IMG/VR virus record: IMGVR_UViG_3300024323_000017
Span: 1-27,479 of that record
Length of the DNA stretch: 27,479 bases
Source: a virus
Direction: 5' to 3' (one strand)
How positions within the stretch are numbered: the stretch's first letter is position 1; each line of letters opens with the position of its first letter. This document shows positions 11,126 to 18,952 of the stretch, one piece after another. The position numbers were made by a program, and so were the translations under genes. The notes beneath the pieces were generated by a model. The model worked only from the letters and a program-made list of their open reading frames with translations, had not been told where the DNA came from and made no database searches.

Positions 11126-11916
11126 TGCCAGGCACCTCGATCGTTCCGCGCAAGATCAAGCGCTACGGCTGGATTCCAGATCTTCCTGACAATAGGGATA
11201 CTCTGTGGCATCCAGGTCGAAGGGCTGTCAAGCTACCGAGCAAGGTAGATTTGCGCACGACAGGCTTTATGCCTGATGTTTACGATCAAGGAGATCTTGG
11301 CTCATGCACTGCTAACGCAATCGGCGGGGCTTATGAGTACGAGCAGAAGCGACAAGGCCTGACAGATTATCAGCCATGCCGGCTGTTCATCTATTATGAA
11401 GAGCGTCGGTACATCAACGCCCTGGGCTATGATTCAGGTGCTAACATCCGAGATGGGTTGAAGGTAGTCAATAAGCTCGGTGCTCCGCATGAGACGCTTT
11501 GGCCTTATGACATCAACAAGTATGCTCAGATGCCCTCGGCTGACGCATACGAAGATGGACTGAAGCATCAAGCCACTGGCTATGCCTCGGTAGATAATCG
11601 GATTCAGTTGTCTGTGAAGCAAGCCCTCGCGATGGGTATTCCTATCGTGTTTGGCTTCACAGTGTATTCGTGGTTCGAGAATCCAGATGCGAATGCTGTA
11701 TGCACTCCGATCAAGGGCCAGGCTACGCTGGGTGGGCATGCAGTGATGCTCGTGGGATATGAGCGCATGCATGGCTCCCAGAAAACATGGGGCATAGTGC
11801 GGAACTCATGGGGGCCTAGTTGGGGTGACGCAGGGTATTGCTACATGCCCCTCAACTGGATCTGCAACTATGCGAACGCTGACGACTTCTGGGTTATCAA
11901 CCAGGTGGAAGCATGA
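11125..11916 (+). CDS. Papain-family (C1A-like) cysteine protease
   Basis: The 263-residue product contains the full papain signature. The oxyanion Gln55 and nucleophile Cys61 are in YDQGDLGSCTANAIGGAYEY, general base His205 is in LGGHAVMLVGYE, and Asn227 is in IVRNSWGPSWGDAGYCYMP. The N-terminal 45 residues (GWIPDLPDNRD...LPSKVDLR) match the segment that precedes the catalytic domain in bacterial members; there is no signal peptide and no long inhibitory propeptide. Substrates could be virion proteins, host proteins or cell-wall peptides. Its place among membrane, nuclease and lysin genes suggests a late function. The ATG at 11125 overlaps the previous stop (TGATG). Confidence 0.9.
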   Translation: MPGTSIVPRKIKRYGWIPDLPDNRDTLWHPGRRAVKLPSKVDLRTTGFMPDVYDQGDLGSCTANAIGGAYEYEQKRQGLTDYQPCRLFIYYEERRYINALGYDSGANIRDGLKVVNKLGAPHETLWPYDINKYAQMPSADAYEDGLKHQATGYASVDNRIQLSVKQALAMGIPIVFGFTVYSWFENPDANAVCTPIKGQATLGGHAVMLVGYERMHGSQKTWGIVRNSWGPSWGDAGYCYMPLNWICNYANADDFWVINQVEA

Positions 11917-12251
11917 ATCCGCTGGTCATCCTTCTTGCATGCCTTACGCTGGAGATTCCTTCAGCCCAAGTCAAGCGTGTGCATGACGGAGACACTTTCA
12001 CCCTGTATAGCGTTGGATTCACGAACGAAGAACAGGTGCGAGTCCTTGGCGTCAACACCCCAGAGCTTGGCACAGGTCCTGCTGCAGACTCAGCAACGGC
12101 TTTCACTCGTCGGTGGCTTGCAGCTGGCCCATTCAGCATCTCAGTCTGCAAACGCGAAAAGTATGGCCGGCTTCTGGCCGCAGTCACACGTAATGGAAAG
12201 AACTTAGCCGACACGCTCATCACCCTCCACTTGGGAGTAAAGGATCCATGA
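11913..12251 (+). CDS. Secreted staphylococcal-nuclease (TNase) homologue
   Basis: The 112-residue product starts MNPLVILLACLTLEIPSAQ, a short signal peptide; LLAC could be a weak lipobox at Cys10. The SNase fold follows: VHDGDTFTL (residues 23-31), VRVLGVNTPEL (42-52) and KREKYGRLLAAV (80-91). Arg43, Glu51 and Arg86 match the catalytic Arg, Glu and Arg of the family. Position 48 is Asn, where the staphylococcal enzyme has a calcium-binding Asp. The enzyme would hydrolyse DNA or RNA in the periplasm or at the cell surface. It overlaps both neighbours (ATGA). Confidence 0.85.
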   Translation: MNPLVILLACLTLEIPSAQVKRVHDGDTFTLYSVGFTNEEQVRVLGVNTPELGTGPAADSATAFTRRWLAAGPFSISVCKREKYGRLLAAVTRNGKNLADTLITLHLGVKDP

Positions 12252-12928
12252 CACTGCCAGGGAAGGTAATTGAGGTTGCAGATGGCACGCATGGCTTTGA
12301 TGCCAACTCATTCATTAGTCCAGAGCTATCGAAAAAGTTCAGGAATGATGGCATGCGATTCTGCATTCGCTATGTCCCCAGGGTCAAGCCAAATCCCAAT
12401 GACATCTCGGCAAGCGAGGCGGCTGGCATCCTGGATTGTGGCTTGGGCTTGATGCTGGTTCAGCATGTACATCCTGATTCGGAGCGCGAAGGATGGTCGC
12501 CGACTGGGCTGATGGGAAGTCAGTATGGCTCATTTGCAGCCAGCTCTGCATTTGTGGTCGGCTACAGGTATGGCGGAATGCTTTGGTGCGACCTGGAGGG
12601 TGTCAAGCCACATACTGATCCCCGAGACGTGATTGCCTTTTGCAACAACTGGTATCACGAAGTTGGTCAGGCCGGATTCACACCTGGACTCTATGTCGGG
12701 TTTGATGCAGGCCTGGATGCGAATGATCTGTACTACAAGCTGAAGTTCTCTCACTACTGGAGAGCCTACAATCTGAACCAGGACCAGTGGCCGGCTGTGC
12801 GTGGCTTGCAGATGACACAAGGCAGGCAGCTCACCGTGCATGGAGTCCAGATCGACCCCGACACTGTGCATCGGGATGCAAAGGGTGGACTTCCGCTTAT
12901 GCTCGTAGACATGGAGTTTACACCATGA
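12248..12928 (+). CDS. Glycoside-hydrolase-like lysin (DUF1906 / Rv2525c type)
   Basis: In this 226-residue protein GFDANSFIS near the start, RFCIRYVPR, the SASEAAGILDCGLGLMLVQHVH segment, LWCDLEGV at about residues 110-118 and GFTPGLYVGFD follow the order of the DUF1906 glycoside-hydrolase-like TIM-barrel domain, found in phage endolysins and actinobacterial secreted proteins. Acidic residues in DLEG are probable catalytic residues. No signal peptide or separate wall-binding domain is visible, so it should leave the cell through holin lesions. It is most likely the endolysin that degrades peptidoglycan. Confidence 0.8.
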   Translation: MTLPGKVIEVADGTHGFDANSFISPELSKKFRNDGMRFCIRYVPRVKPNPNDISASEAAGILDCGLGLMLVQHVHPDSEREGWSPTGLMGSQYGSFAASSAFVVGYRYGGMLWCDLEGVKPHTDPRDVIAFCNNWYHEVGQAGFTPGLYVGFDAGLDANDLYYKLKFSHYWRAYNLNQDQWPAVRGLQMTQGRQLTVHGVQIDPDTVHRDAKGGLPLMLVDMEFTP

Positions 12929-13389
12929 ATCGCAGACTTGACTACCAGCTGGATCTTCCACTGTTTGTGGAGCCAGAATGCGCTTCGAAGCCAGAATGCC
13001 ACTCCAGACTCTCCCCGCAAGATATTTTCACGGAGAGCGTAGTTAGTACGCCACGCAGGACTCAGAATGCCAAGTGCTCTAGTGTCACAAATCTCAGGAC
13101 CCCAGCTGCTGGTTATGATCGAGCAGCTGAATATGTATCGCAGCAGGTATCATCCTGCCAGATATTGGCGGATGTACCGCTTTCTGCGCAGCTGCTTCTA
13201 TCATTCGAGGGAGTGGATAATTCTGTCCAGGTCGGTCAGGAAAGAAGCTGGCTGCTGTCAGAAGAACTTCCAGCACAAAGGGCGTTTGCACTGCCATCAC
13301 GTGAAGAAACTCTGGAGTCATCCACATCTGGGACTTGCCAGAAGCAACTTGCTGGTGATATGTCAGTACTGTCACCGAAAGGAACATAA
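12925..13389 (+). CDS. ORF overlapping the HNH gene, doubtful beyond its first third
   Basis: The ATG at 12925 overlaps the lysin stop (ATGA) with GGAG upstream, a good start context. The frame opens MNRRLDYQLDLPLFVEPECA, then SKPECHSRLSPQDIFTESVV, and stays open to 13389. From 13067 on it shares the DNA with the HNH frame, which carries clear family motifs. Either the two are truly overprinted, or the 12925 frame is the remains of a gene replaced or disrupted by the HNH insertion. No family is recognised. Confidence 0.35.
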   Translation: MNRRLDYQLDLPLFVEPECASKPECHSRLSPQDIFTESVVSTPRRTQNAKCSSVTNLRTPAAGYDRAAEYVSQQVSSCQILADVPLSAQLLLSFEGVDNSVQVGQERSWLLSEELPAQRAFALPSREETLESSTSGTCQKQLAGDMSVLSPKGT

Positions 13390-13399
13390 ACGTGGCTGA
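13067..13399 (+). CDS. HNH-family endonuclease
   Basis: The 110-residue product has an N-terminal basic helical region (MYRSRYHPARYWRMYRFLRS). The HNH core follows: SREWIILSRSVRKEAGCCQK, LHCHHVKKLWSHP (catalytic His pair), SNLLVICQYCHRKEH (Asn and final His with a Cys-x2-Cys pair). Packaging-associated HNH nucleases are common near terminase and portal genes and assist DNA cutting in some phages; a homing-type role is the alternative. The ATG at 13067 follows AGGA; the frame is closed just upstream. Its stop overlaps the portal GTG. Confidence 0.8.
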   Translation: MPSALVSQISGPQLLVMIEQLNMYRSRYHPARYWRMYRFLRSCFYHSREWIILSRSVRKEAGCCQKNFQHKGRLHCHHVKKLWSHPHLGLARSNLLVICQYCHRKEHKRG

Positions 13400-15437
13400 T
13401 GTAGAGTATTCAAACGATCAAGCTCCTGTGGTGCAGTCTGTCACAGTTGATGATATGCCGGTCAAGGGTGAGAAACCTCAGACAGCATATCCGGCTGCGA
13501 TGCTGCAGATCAGCAATGAGGCCAAGGAAGATCTACTCACGTGGATAGATATTTGGTTTCAGGCCTGCAAGGGCTCCCACCAAGCTAAGCTCACCGAGTG
13601 GTCAGCACAGGAAGTCAGCTATCGAGCTCGCTCGTCGGGTCCTCTGAGCGTTCCTTTCCTCGGGGCCTGTGGCGACATTGTGCCTGTCACAGCAATGGCA
13701 GTGGATCCTGTTCACGCACGCCTTGACACTGGCATATTCAAAGCGGATCCTGTGTTCAGACTGAAGCCTCTCAAGAAGAAGACCTCTGCCTACGTAGATA
13801 GTCTAGAGCGATGGATTGAATACTATCAGAAACACAAGTTGCAACTTCGCAAGATAGCTTCGCCTCGCTTGCTTGAACTCACGAAGCATGGCACGATGAT
13901 CTTCAAGACGGTTTATGAGCATGAGAAGTACAACATCATGACTTATAATGCCAAGTGGAAGGTCATAAAGAAGGAAGTCACGAGGTTCAAGGGTCCTCGC
14001 GTCTTCGGAATCAGCCTTGCAGACTTCATGTTTCCGCCAGGCTATCAAGACGTGCAGGATTGCCCCATCACTTTCGAGAAGCAGAACTACTTCTACACAG
14101 ATATTCGGGTGCTTGAGGCTTCCGGAAAGCTCACAAATTGTGCAGCTGTCAATGACCAGAAGATGGTTGTCCGAAATGAGCTTGAAGTCACCCGTCAAGA
14201 ATCTGCAAATCACACAGAAACTGGCACTACCAATAGGGATCTGATCGAGCTTTGGGAAATATGGTGCGACTATGACATCAATGGAGACGGACTGCCGGAG
14301 AAGCTAGTCATCACTTGGCACGAAGCCACCAGAACTCTGCTGCAGCTGCGCTACAACTGGTATTTCCATCAGCGGAAGCCTTACACTGTCGTGCCTTATA
14401 GCGTGTCGAATGACAGCTTGTATGGCGTCGGCATCGGTGAGATGACCGCGTTCTTCCAGGATGCACAGACGAAGTGGCATCGTATGGCCACTGACAATAC
14501 CTACTTGGCAAATATCAGGATGTTTATTGCCAAGAAGGAGTCTGGCATCGAGGAAGTCCCGAAGCTTTACTCGGGTAAGACCTTCTTCGTAGACGATCCG
14601 TCTAAGGACTTCATTCCCTTTGCAGCCGCCAACACCTACCCGTCGACGCTTACTGAGCGCCAAAACCTATTCGGACTGGCTGAGAAGCGGACTGGAGTCT
14701 CTGACTACCTTACTGGACGTGAGTCTCCTATTGTGGGCTCTCGTGCCACAGCTACTTCCACAGTCGCACTTATTCAAGAAGGCACAAGGCGTGTGGAAGA
14801 AGTGCTTGAGAACATTCGAGTCGGGTTCTCAGAAGTCATAGAGAACTGTATCTACATTTGGATTCAGTATGGACTTGATGGCTTGGATGACACAGTCTTT
14901 GGTTCGGATAATGTAGCCACAGATCTGAAGGAATTCTTCGATTCTGTAACCGAACAGAATGTTCATGGTGCGCTGGCTGTGGATCTGTCAGCCACAGATG
15001 CTGCCACAAATAGATCTATCCAGCAGCAAGTCCAATTGGCCATCATTCAGACGATGATGACCTATCTGGACAAGTTGGTTCAAGCGGGCGAGCTTGCAAT
15101 TCAAGCCGCCCAGACAGCTCCTGAGCTTACTGAATTAATTGGCGAAGTCATGACTGCCGCTCGCAAGATGTTCCGTGACTTGCTGCAGAAGTATGACATC
15201 CCGAATCCTGATGATTATCTACCTGATCTGGAGAAGTACCTAAATGCCGCTGCCCAAAGACAAGGAGGGCCTGCTAGCCCTCAGGGACCAAATGCAGGAA
15301 CTCAAGGAGATGCAAGCATTCCGGCTCCTTCTGGAGAAGTATTCCAATCTCCAGTCTCAGTCGCAGCGACTACTGGAATCGGGTACGGAAATGGCCCTGG
15401 TGTACCGCAGCCAGGGGGAGGTCGCGGCTTACCGTAA
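13392..15437 (+). CDS. Portal protein (P22-like)
   Basis: This 681-residue protein begins at a GTG (13392) with AAAGGA 10 nt before it, overlapping the HNH stop. Portal features include the wing/stem region with LIELWEIWCDYDINGDGLPEKLVITWHE and the conserved PYTVVPYSVSNDSLYGVGIGEM. A later segment TGVSDYLTGRES...SRATATSTVALIQEG follows, and then the long C-terminal helices (QQQVQLAIIQTMMTYLDKLV). It would form the dodecameric ring at one vertex, through which TerL packages DNA. The last 65 residues are Gly/Pro/Ala-rich and share their DNA with another gene (15244-15507), which may explain their low complexity. Confidence 0.9.
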   Translation: MADVEYSNDQAPVVQSVTVDDMPVKGEKPQTAYPAAMLQISNEAKEDLLTWIDIWFQACKGSHQAKLTEWSAQEVSYRARSSGPLSVPFLGACGDIVPVTAMAVDPVHARLDTGIFKADPVFRLKPLKKKTSAYVDSLERWIEYYQKHKLQLRKIASPRLLELTKHGTMIFKTVYEHEKYNIMTYNAKWKVIKKEVTRFKGPRVFGISLADFMFPPGYQDVQDCPITFEKQNYFYTDIRVLEASGKLTNCAAVNDQKMVVRNELEVTRQESANHTETGTTNRDLIELWEIWCDYDINGDGLPEKLVITWHEATRTLLQLRYNWYFHQRKPYTVVPYSVSNDSLYGVGIGEMTAFFQDAQTKWHRMATDNTYLANIRMFIAKKESGIEEVPKLYSGKTFFVDDPSKDFIPFAAANTYPSTLTERQNLFGLAEKRTGVSDYLTGRESPIVGSRATATSTVALIQEGTRRVEEVLENIRVGFSEVIENCIYIWIQYGLDGLDDTVFGSDNVATDLKEFFDSVTEQNVHGALAVDLSATDAATNRSIQQQVQLAIIQTMMTYLDKLVQAGELAIQAAQTAPELTELIGEVMTAARKMFRDLLQKYDIPNPDDYLPDLEKYLNAAAQRQGGPASPQGPNAGTQGDASIPAPSGEVFQSPVSVAATTGIGYGNGPGVPQPGGGRGLP

Positions 15438-15507
15438 AGCCGTTAGTGGTTGGGACAGCCTATTCCAGGAAGTCTCAACAGCAATTTCATCCTTGGTGGA
15501 GAACTAG
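15244..15507 (+). CDS. Helical protein overprinted on the portal C-terminus
   Basis: The ATG at 15244 has GGAG about 10 nt upstream and opens an 87-residue frame. The first 194 nt overlap the portal gene in another frame. The product is a convincing helical protein: GLLALRDQMQELKEMQAFRL, LLEKYSNLQSQSQRLL, then YRSQGEVAAYRKAVSGWDSL. Small proteins with this layout (two helices, a QG-x-x-x-A-x-R turn) are common after portal genes of P22-like phages. The next gene starts 3 nt after its stop. Both overlapping frames therefore appear to be used. Confidence 0.7.
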   Translation: MPLPKDKEGLLALRDQMQELKEMQAFRLLLEKYSNLQSQSQRLLESGTEMALVYRSQGEVAAYRKAVSGWDSLFQEVSTAISSLVEN

Positions 15508-15509
15508 CA

Positions 15510-16337
15510 ATGCCGGAACCTGTAGCCCCAACGCCTGGGGGAGGAAGTGCGACGATTGACGAGTACGAGGAGTCTGTCAAGGCTCCTGCTGCACCTGTCA
15601 AAGCGTCAGAGTTCAAGCTGGAAGGGGAAGATGTTCCTGAGGAGTTTCGTGGAAAGACTGCTGCAGAGATAGCTGCGCAAGCAAAGGCAGCCATGTCTGC
15701 CCTCAGAACATCTGAAGAGTCCAGATTGACCATGAAGACCGCCTTGGAGACTCGGCAAGTTGAGCCTCCGAAGCCTGCGCCTGTTGTCGAAGAGCCAGAA
15801 ATGACTCGGGAGCAACTGAAGGAACTGTATGACACGGATCCTTTGGAAGCAATGGCGAAGATGACCGAGATCGCTGAGAAGCGGGCGACCAAGAACTTCA
15901 GCCAGCGTCTAGGTCAGATCGAAGGAAGTGGCATGAGCCTTGCTGAAAACTGGGCTAAAGAGGAATTTCCAGACGAATTTAGGCTATTCGGCAAGGAACT
16001 GGCAGATTTCACTGCTAAGTTTCCGCCTGCAACCTTCTCAACCAAGAAAGGTTGGGAGGATGCGGTAGCTTTTGTTCGTGGCCAGCGTGGAAATTTTGAA
16101 AAGCTCATGGAGTACCGTCAGAAAGGACCTGACAAGACTCCAGCGCAGGCTCGTCAGGAGCAGGAATCAGTGGCTGGTCATTCCAGTCGTGGCAATGGAC
16201 AGGGCGGAAGGGTTCCGGTAGAGTCGCCTATCATCTTGGATGCGACCCAGAAGCAGATCGTGCAGGAGTTCATTAACTCGGGCGTCTTCAAGGACGAGGC
16301 CGAGTACATCAGATGGCAGAAAATGGGGAGTGCATAA
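15510..16337 (+). CDS. Scaffolding protein candidate
   Basis: The 275-residue protein starts at 15510 with GGAG 8 nt upstream; an in-frame ATG at 15450 lies inside the previous gene. It has a Pro/Ala-rich, disordered N-terminus, then charged helices (EMTREQLKELYDTDPLEAMAKMTEIAEKRATKNF). A basic, Gln-rich stretch (GPDKTPAQARQEQESV) and a short C-terminal helix (QKQIVQEFINSGVFKDEAEY) follow. This helical, acidic, Cys-poor composition between portal and capsid genes is typical of scaffolds, which guide prohead assembly and then leave. The inference rests on composition and gene order. Confidence 0.7.
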   Translation: MPEPVAPTPGGGSATIDEYEESVKAPAAPVKASEFKLEGEDVPEEFRGKTAAEIAAQAKAAMSALRTSEESRLTMKTALETRQVEPPKPAPVVEEPEMTREQLKELYDTDPLEAMAKMTEIAEKRATKNFSQRLGQIEGSGMSLAENWAKEEFPDEFRLFGKELADFTAKFPPATFSTKKGWEDAVAFVRGQRGNFEKLMEYRQKGPDKTPAQARQEQESVAGHSSRGNGQGGRVPVESPIILDATQKQIVQEFINSGVFKDEAEYIRWQKMGSA

Positions 16338-16867
16338 TGAGTACAGCAAGTGACCTGGCAGCTAAGAAGGCTGCCGAGAAGCGTGTCGAGGCCGAACTGA
16401 AGGATCCTACGCCAGGTGTAAGCGTGCCTGCCGAAGGCGGCATTACAGCCAAGCAGGCTCTCGAAAACGCGAAGCGATTGGAAGCCCAGATGTACAGTGG
16501 GGCGCCAAGTAGGGCACCAAGACAGCAGATGCTTGATGCGTCGGCTGTCCAGGAACGCCATCCAGACAAACACGTTCGCTGGGTGGGTATCAGAGACCCT
16601 CAGAAGGCTGAGTCTCGTCAACTAGACGGCTACGAAAGGTTGACTTCTGAGGAGGGTGGAAAGCAGATCGGGAATGAGTTGGTGCTTATGGCTGCGCCGA
16701 GAGAACTTGTCGAGGCAAGGATCCAGTCCGAACGCCGACTCAACCGCGAAAGGCTTGAGGCTCCGAAGCGAATGATGCAGGAAGCTGCCGAGGGCATCGC
16801 CAGGGAACTCCGTGACAGACACGGAATCACTGTAGATGCTGATCGGATATTCGTCAACGAGCAATAG
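16337..16867 (+). CDS. Conserved head-module protein, unknown function
   Basis: The frame gives 176 residues from the ATG at 16337 (TAATG, GGGGAG upstream). It begins with an Ala/Lys-rich helix (MSTASDLAAKKAAEKRVEAE). A compact segment follows (HVRWVGIRDPQKAESRQLDGYERL then GNELVLMAAPRELVEARIQS), resembling small proteins found before decoration and capsid genes in other phages. The rest is a long charged helix. It may be an accessory scaffold or minor capsid component. Confidence 0.7.
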   Translation: MSTASDLAAKKAAEKRVEAELKDPTPGVSVPAEGGITAKQALENAKRLEAQMYSGAPSRAPRQQMLDASAVQERHPDKHVRWVGIRDPQKAESRQLDGYERLTSEEGGKQIGNELVLMAAPRELVEARIQSERRLNRERLEAPKRMMQEAAEGIARELRDRHGITVDADRIFVNEQ

Positions 16868-16880
16868 GAGAAAGTAACAC

Positions 16881-17351
16881 ATGGCTCAACCAGTATTTCC
16901 AGCGTCAATAGCATACTGGATCGACCAGGGCACAGGTAACGAAGAATACACCCCCAGTCAGACGGGTGGTGAAACCTTCGGCTATGGCGATTTCGTAAAG
17001 CTAGTGGCCAACGTAGTGAAGCTGTGCACTGCTGATCCGCCTTCCATTCTGGGTATCTCGGAAGTTGTCAGTCAGAATGCACGACTCATCACGCCGAATG
17101 GTAAGGTTCCGATTCGAGTACTCAGCAATAATGCGGTGCTCTTGATGTCGAGCCTTACAGTACCAGTCGAAGCCACACATCTCAATGTGCAGTACGGTAT
17201 TACAAGGGATGCCAACGGAAACTGGCAGGTCGACACAAGCAAAACAGGTGGCTCAGCACGAGTTGAGGTCGTGCGGCTCGACATAGCCCAGGGTTACTGG
17301 TATGTCAAGGTCATTCCGGCCTACCTGCCCAACACTAACATCGTCAGCTAG
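16881..17351 (+). CDS. Head decoration/stabilisation protein candidate
   Basis: The 156-residue product starts at 16881 behind GGAG. It opens with VFPASIAYWIDQGTGNEEYT and contains TFGYGDFVKLVANVVKLCTADPPSILGISEVV followed by several strands (KVPIRVLSNNAVLLM, ARVEVVRLDIAQGYWYVKVI). This layout, directly before the major capsid gene, fits the beta-tulip type of decoration proteins that bind the capsid lattice. It lacks charged helices or motifs for enzyme activity. Confidence 0.7.
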   Translation: MAQPVFPASIAYWIDQGTGNEEYTPSQTGGETFGYGDFVKLVANVVKLCTADPPSILGISEVVSQNARLITPNGKVPIRVLSNNAVLLMSSLTVPVEATHLNVQYGITRDANGNWQVDTSKTGGSARVEVVRLDIAQGYWYVKVIPAYLPNTNIVS

Positions 17352-17362
17352 GAGATCCCGAC

Positions 17363-18262
17363 ATGGTTATGCTACGCGGCGGGTTCTCTCAGCTGCTGGC
17401 TCCAGGCTATCGCAAGATAGTCTTCGAGACGTACAAAGAGAGACCCACAGAAGGTACGAAGATCCTCAATATGAACACCGAGGGGAAGCGGGCTTATATC
17501 GAGGACTTCAACCTTGCAGGATTCGGCACGCTTCAGCCGAAAGTTGAAGGTGGTCCGATCGTCTATCAGGACATCAAGCAGGGAACTCCGAAGCGTTACA
17601 CATGGACGACCTATGCACTGGGCTTCAGAATCACCCAGGAGATGATGGACGATGACCTCTACACGATCATGGGCAACAAGCTCAGCAAAGCGCTGGGCAG
17701 ATCGGCTCGAAACAACCAGGAGCTTGTGATCGCGTCAGTGCTGAACAACGCATTTGATAACACGTTCATCGGCTTCACAGCGGGTGAGTCGCTTCTTGGC
17801 TCGCACACCTCGCTTCGCGGCGTGATTCAGCGCAACTCGCCGGTCACTCCGGTGGATTTCAGCCTTCCTGCTCTGCAGGCTGCGCTGGAATTCTTCCATA
17901 ACCTGAAGGACGAGTCTGGCCTTCCGGCTATGTTCCATCCGAAGTACGTCGTGCACAACGTAGGTGACTACTGGATGGTCAACCAGGTGCTGAAGTCGCA
18001 GTTCCTGCCTGGTGGAAACCAGAACGACATCAATCAGGTAGCCAGAGAGGGCCTTGAGCCGATTCTCTACCACTATCTGACTGACTCAGATGCATGGTTC
18101 GTCATCGCTGACAATCATGACATGAACTTCTTCAGTCGCAGGCCGTTCACGTTTAGCAACACGGACGATTTCGAGACTGGCGACGCAAAGTTCAAAGGCA
18201 CGCTGCGTTCGGGTGCTGGATTCGGTGATTGGAGAGGCGTGTACGGATCGCAGGGAGCGTAA
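17363..18262 (+). CDS. Major capsid protein (HK97 fold expected)
   Basis: The 299-residue product has a strong SD (GGAG) before 17363. Features of the fold are the N-arm (MLRGGFSQLLAPGYRKIVFETYKERP), an E-loop region (GPIVYQDIKQGTPKRYTWTTYALGFRITQEMMDDDLY), the spine helix around QELVIASVLNNAF, and P-domain/A-domain segments such as LPAMFHPKYVVHNVGDYW and LEPILYHYLTDSDAWFVIADN. It ends with a typical beta strand pair (FKGTLRSGAGFGDWRGVYGSQGA). It is the structural shell subunit. No protease cleavage site or prohead protease gene is visible nearby. Confidence 0.9.
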   Translation: MVMLRGGFSQLLAPGYRKIVFETYKERPTEGTKILNMNTEGKRAYIEDFNLAGFGTLQPKVEGGPIVYQDIKQGTPKRYTWTTYALGFRITQEMMDDDLYTIMGNKLSKALGRSARNNQELVIASVLNNAFDNTFIGFTAGESLLGSHTSLRGVIQRNSPVTPVDFSLPALQAALEFFHNLKDESGLPAMFHPKYVVHNVGDYWMVNQVLKSQFLPGGNQNDINQVAREGLEPILYHYLTDSDAWFVIADNHDMNFFSRRPFTFSNTDDFETGDAKFKGTLRSGAGFGDWRGVYGSQGA

Positions 18263-18265
18263 CCC

Positions 18266-18949
18266 ATGAGCCCACTACCAGATAACAGCTCAGGCAGCTT
18301 CAGAGTCAACGCCTTCCATAATAGGTCGGTGCATATGTCGACTCTGTACCATGCTCAGTGGGGTGGAACGCTGCCACAGAGCTGGCCGGCTCCAGCGGCG
18401 GCAGTAGCTGCTGGAGGTGCGACAGGTATTGCAGGCCCGAATACCACAAGCAAGAGCATTCCTCTGACAGGATCCCTTACGTCAGGCGGAGTGATGATCT
18501 TTGATGTACCTCGCAATGTGGTTGTGGTAGTTACACATGCCACCTCGATCGTCGCGGTGACAGGTGTGATTACAGGCTTGGACCTGGATGGTCAGGTTAT
18601 CCAGGAGACCTTCACAATCACAGCTACAGGTACGTCAAAGACAGCTACAGGTGTCAAGGCGTTCAAGTCAGTAACCGATGTTACGATCACTGCAGTTGCG
18701 GATGCTTCAGCCGATAGTATTCAGGTTGGTTCAGGCAATGCACTGGGATTGGATGCCAGGTCGAGTCATATCTCGCCTGTGAAGGAGCTTACAGATGGTG
18801 CTGTACCGACAGCTGGGGTGCTTAGCATTGGTGTATGGCCTCAGGTCAGTACGTCGGATCAGCGTGGAACCTTCACGCCGAACACAGCGCCGAACGGATC
18901 TCACACGTATGACGTCTGGTATATTTCAGACGATCCTTGGTTCTCGTAA
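18266..18949 (+). CDS. Beta-rich head protein, possible fibre or decoration
   Basis: The 227-residue protein begins right after the capsid gene (GGGAG before the ATG at 18266). It has an Ala/Gly-rich linker (PAPAAAVAAGGATGIAGP) and then a Thr/Val-rich beta domain (VVVVVTHATSIVAVTGVITGL, VIQETFTITATGTSKTATGVKAFKSVTDVTIT). Such domains occur on outer capsid or neck proteins. No catalytic motif is visible. It ends the head module; a gap with palindromic copy 4 follows. Confidence 0.65.
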   Translation: MSPLPDNSSGSFRVNAFHNRSVHMSTLYHAQWGGTLPQSWPAPAAAVAAGGATGIAGPNTTSKSIPLTGSLTSGGVMIFDVPRNVVVVVTHATSIVAVTGVITGLDLDGQVIQETFTITATGTSKTATGVKAFKSVTDVTITAVADASADSIQVGSGNALGLDARSSHISPVKELTDGAVPTAGVLSIGVWPQVSTSDQRGTFTPNTAPNGSHTYDVWYISDDPWFS

Positions 18950-18952
18950 CAA

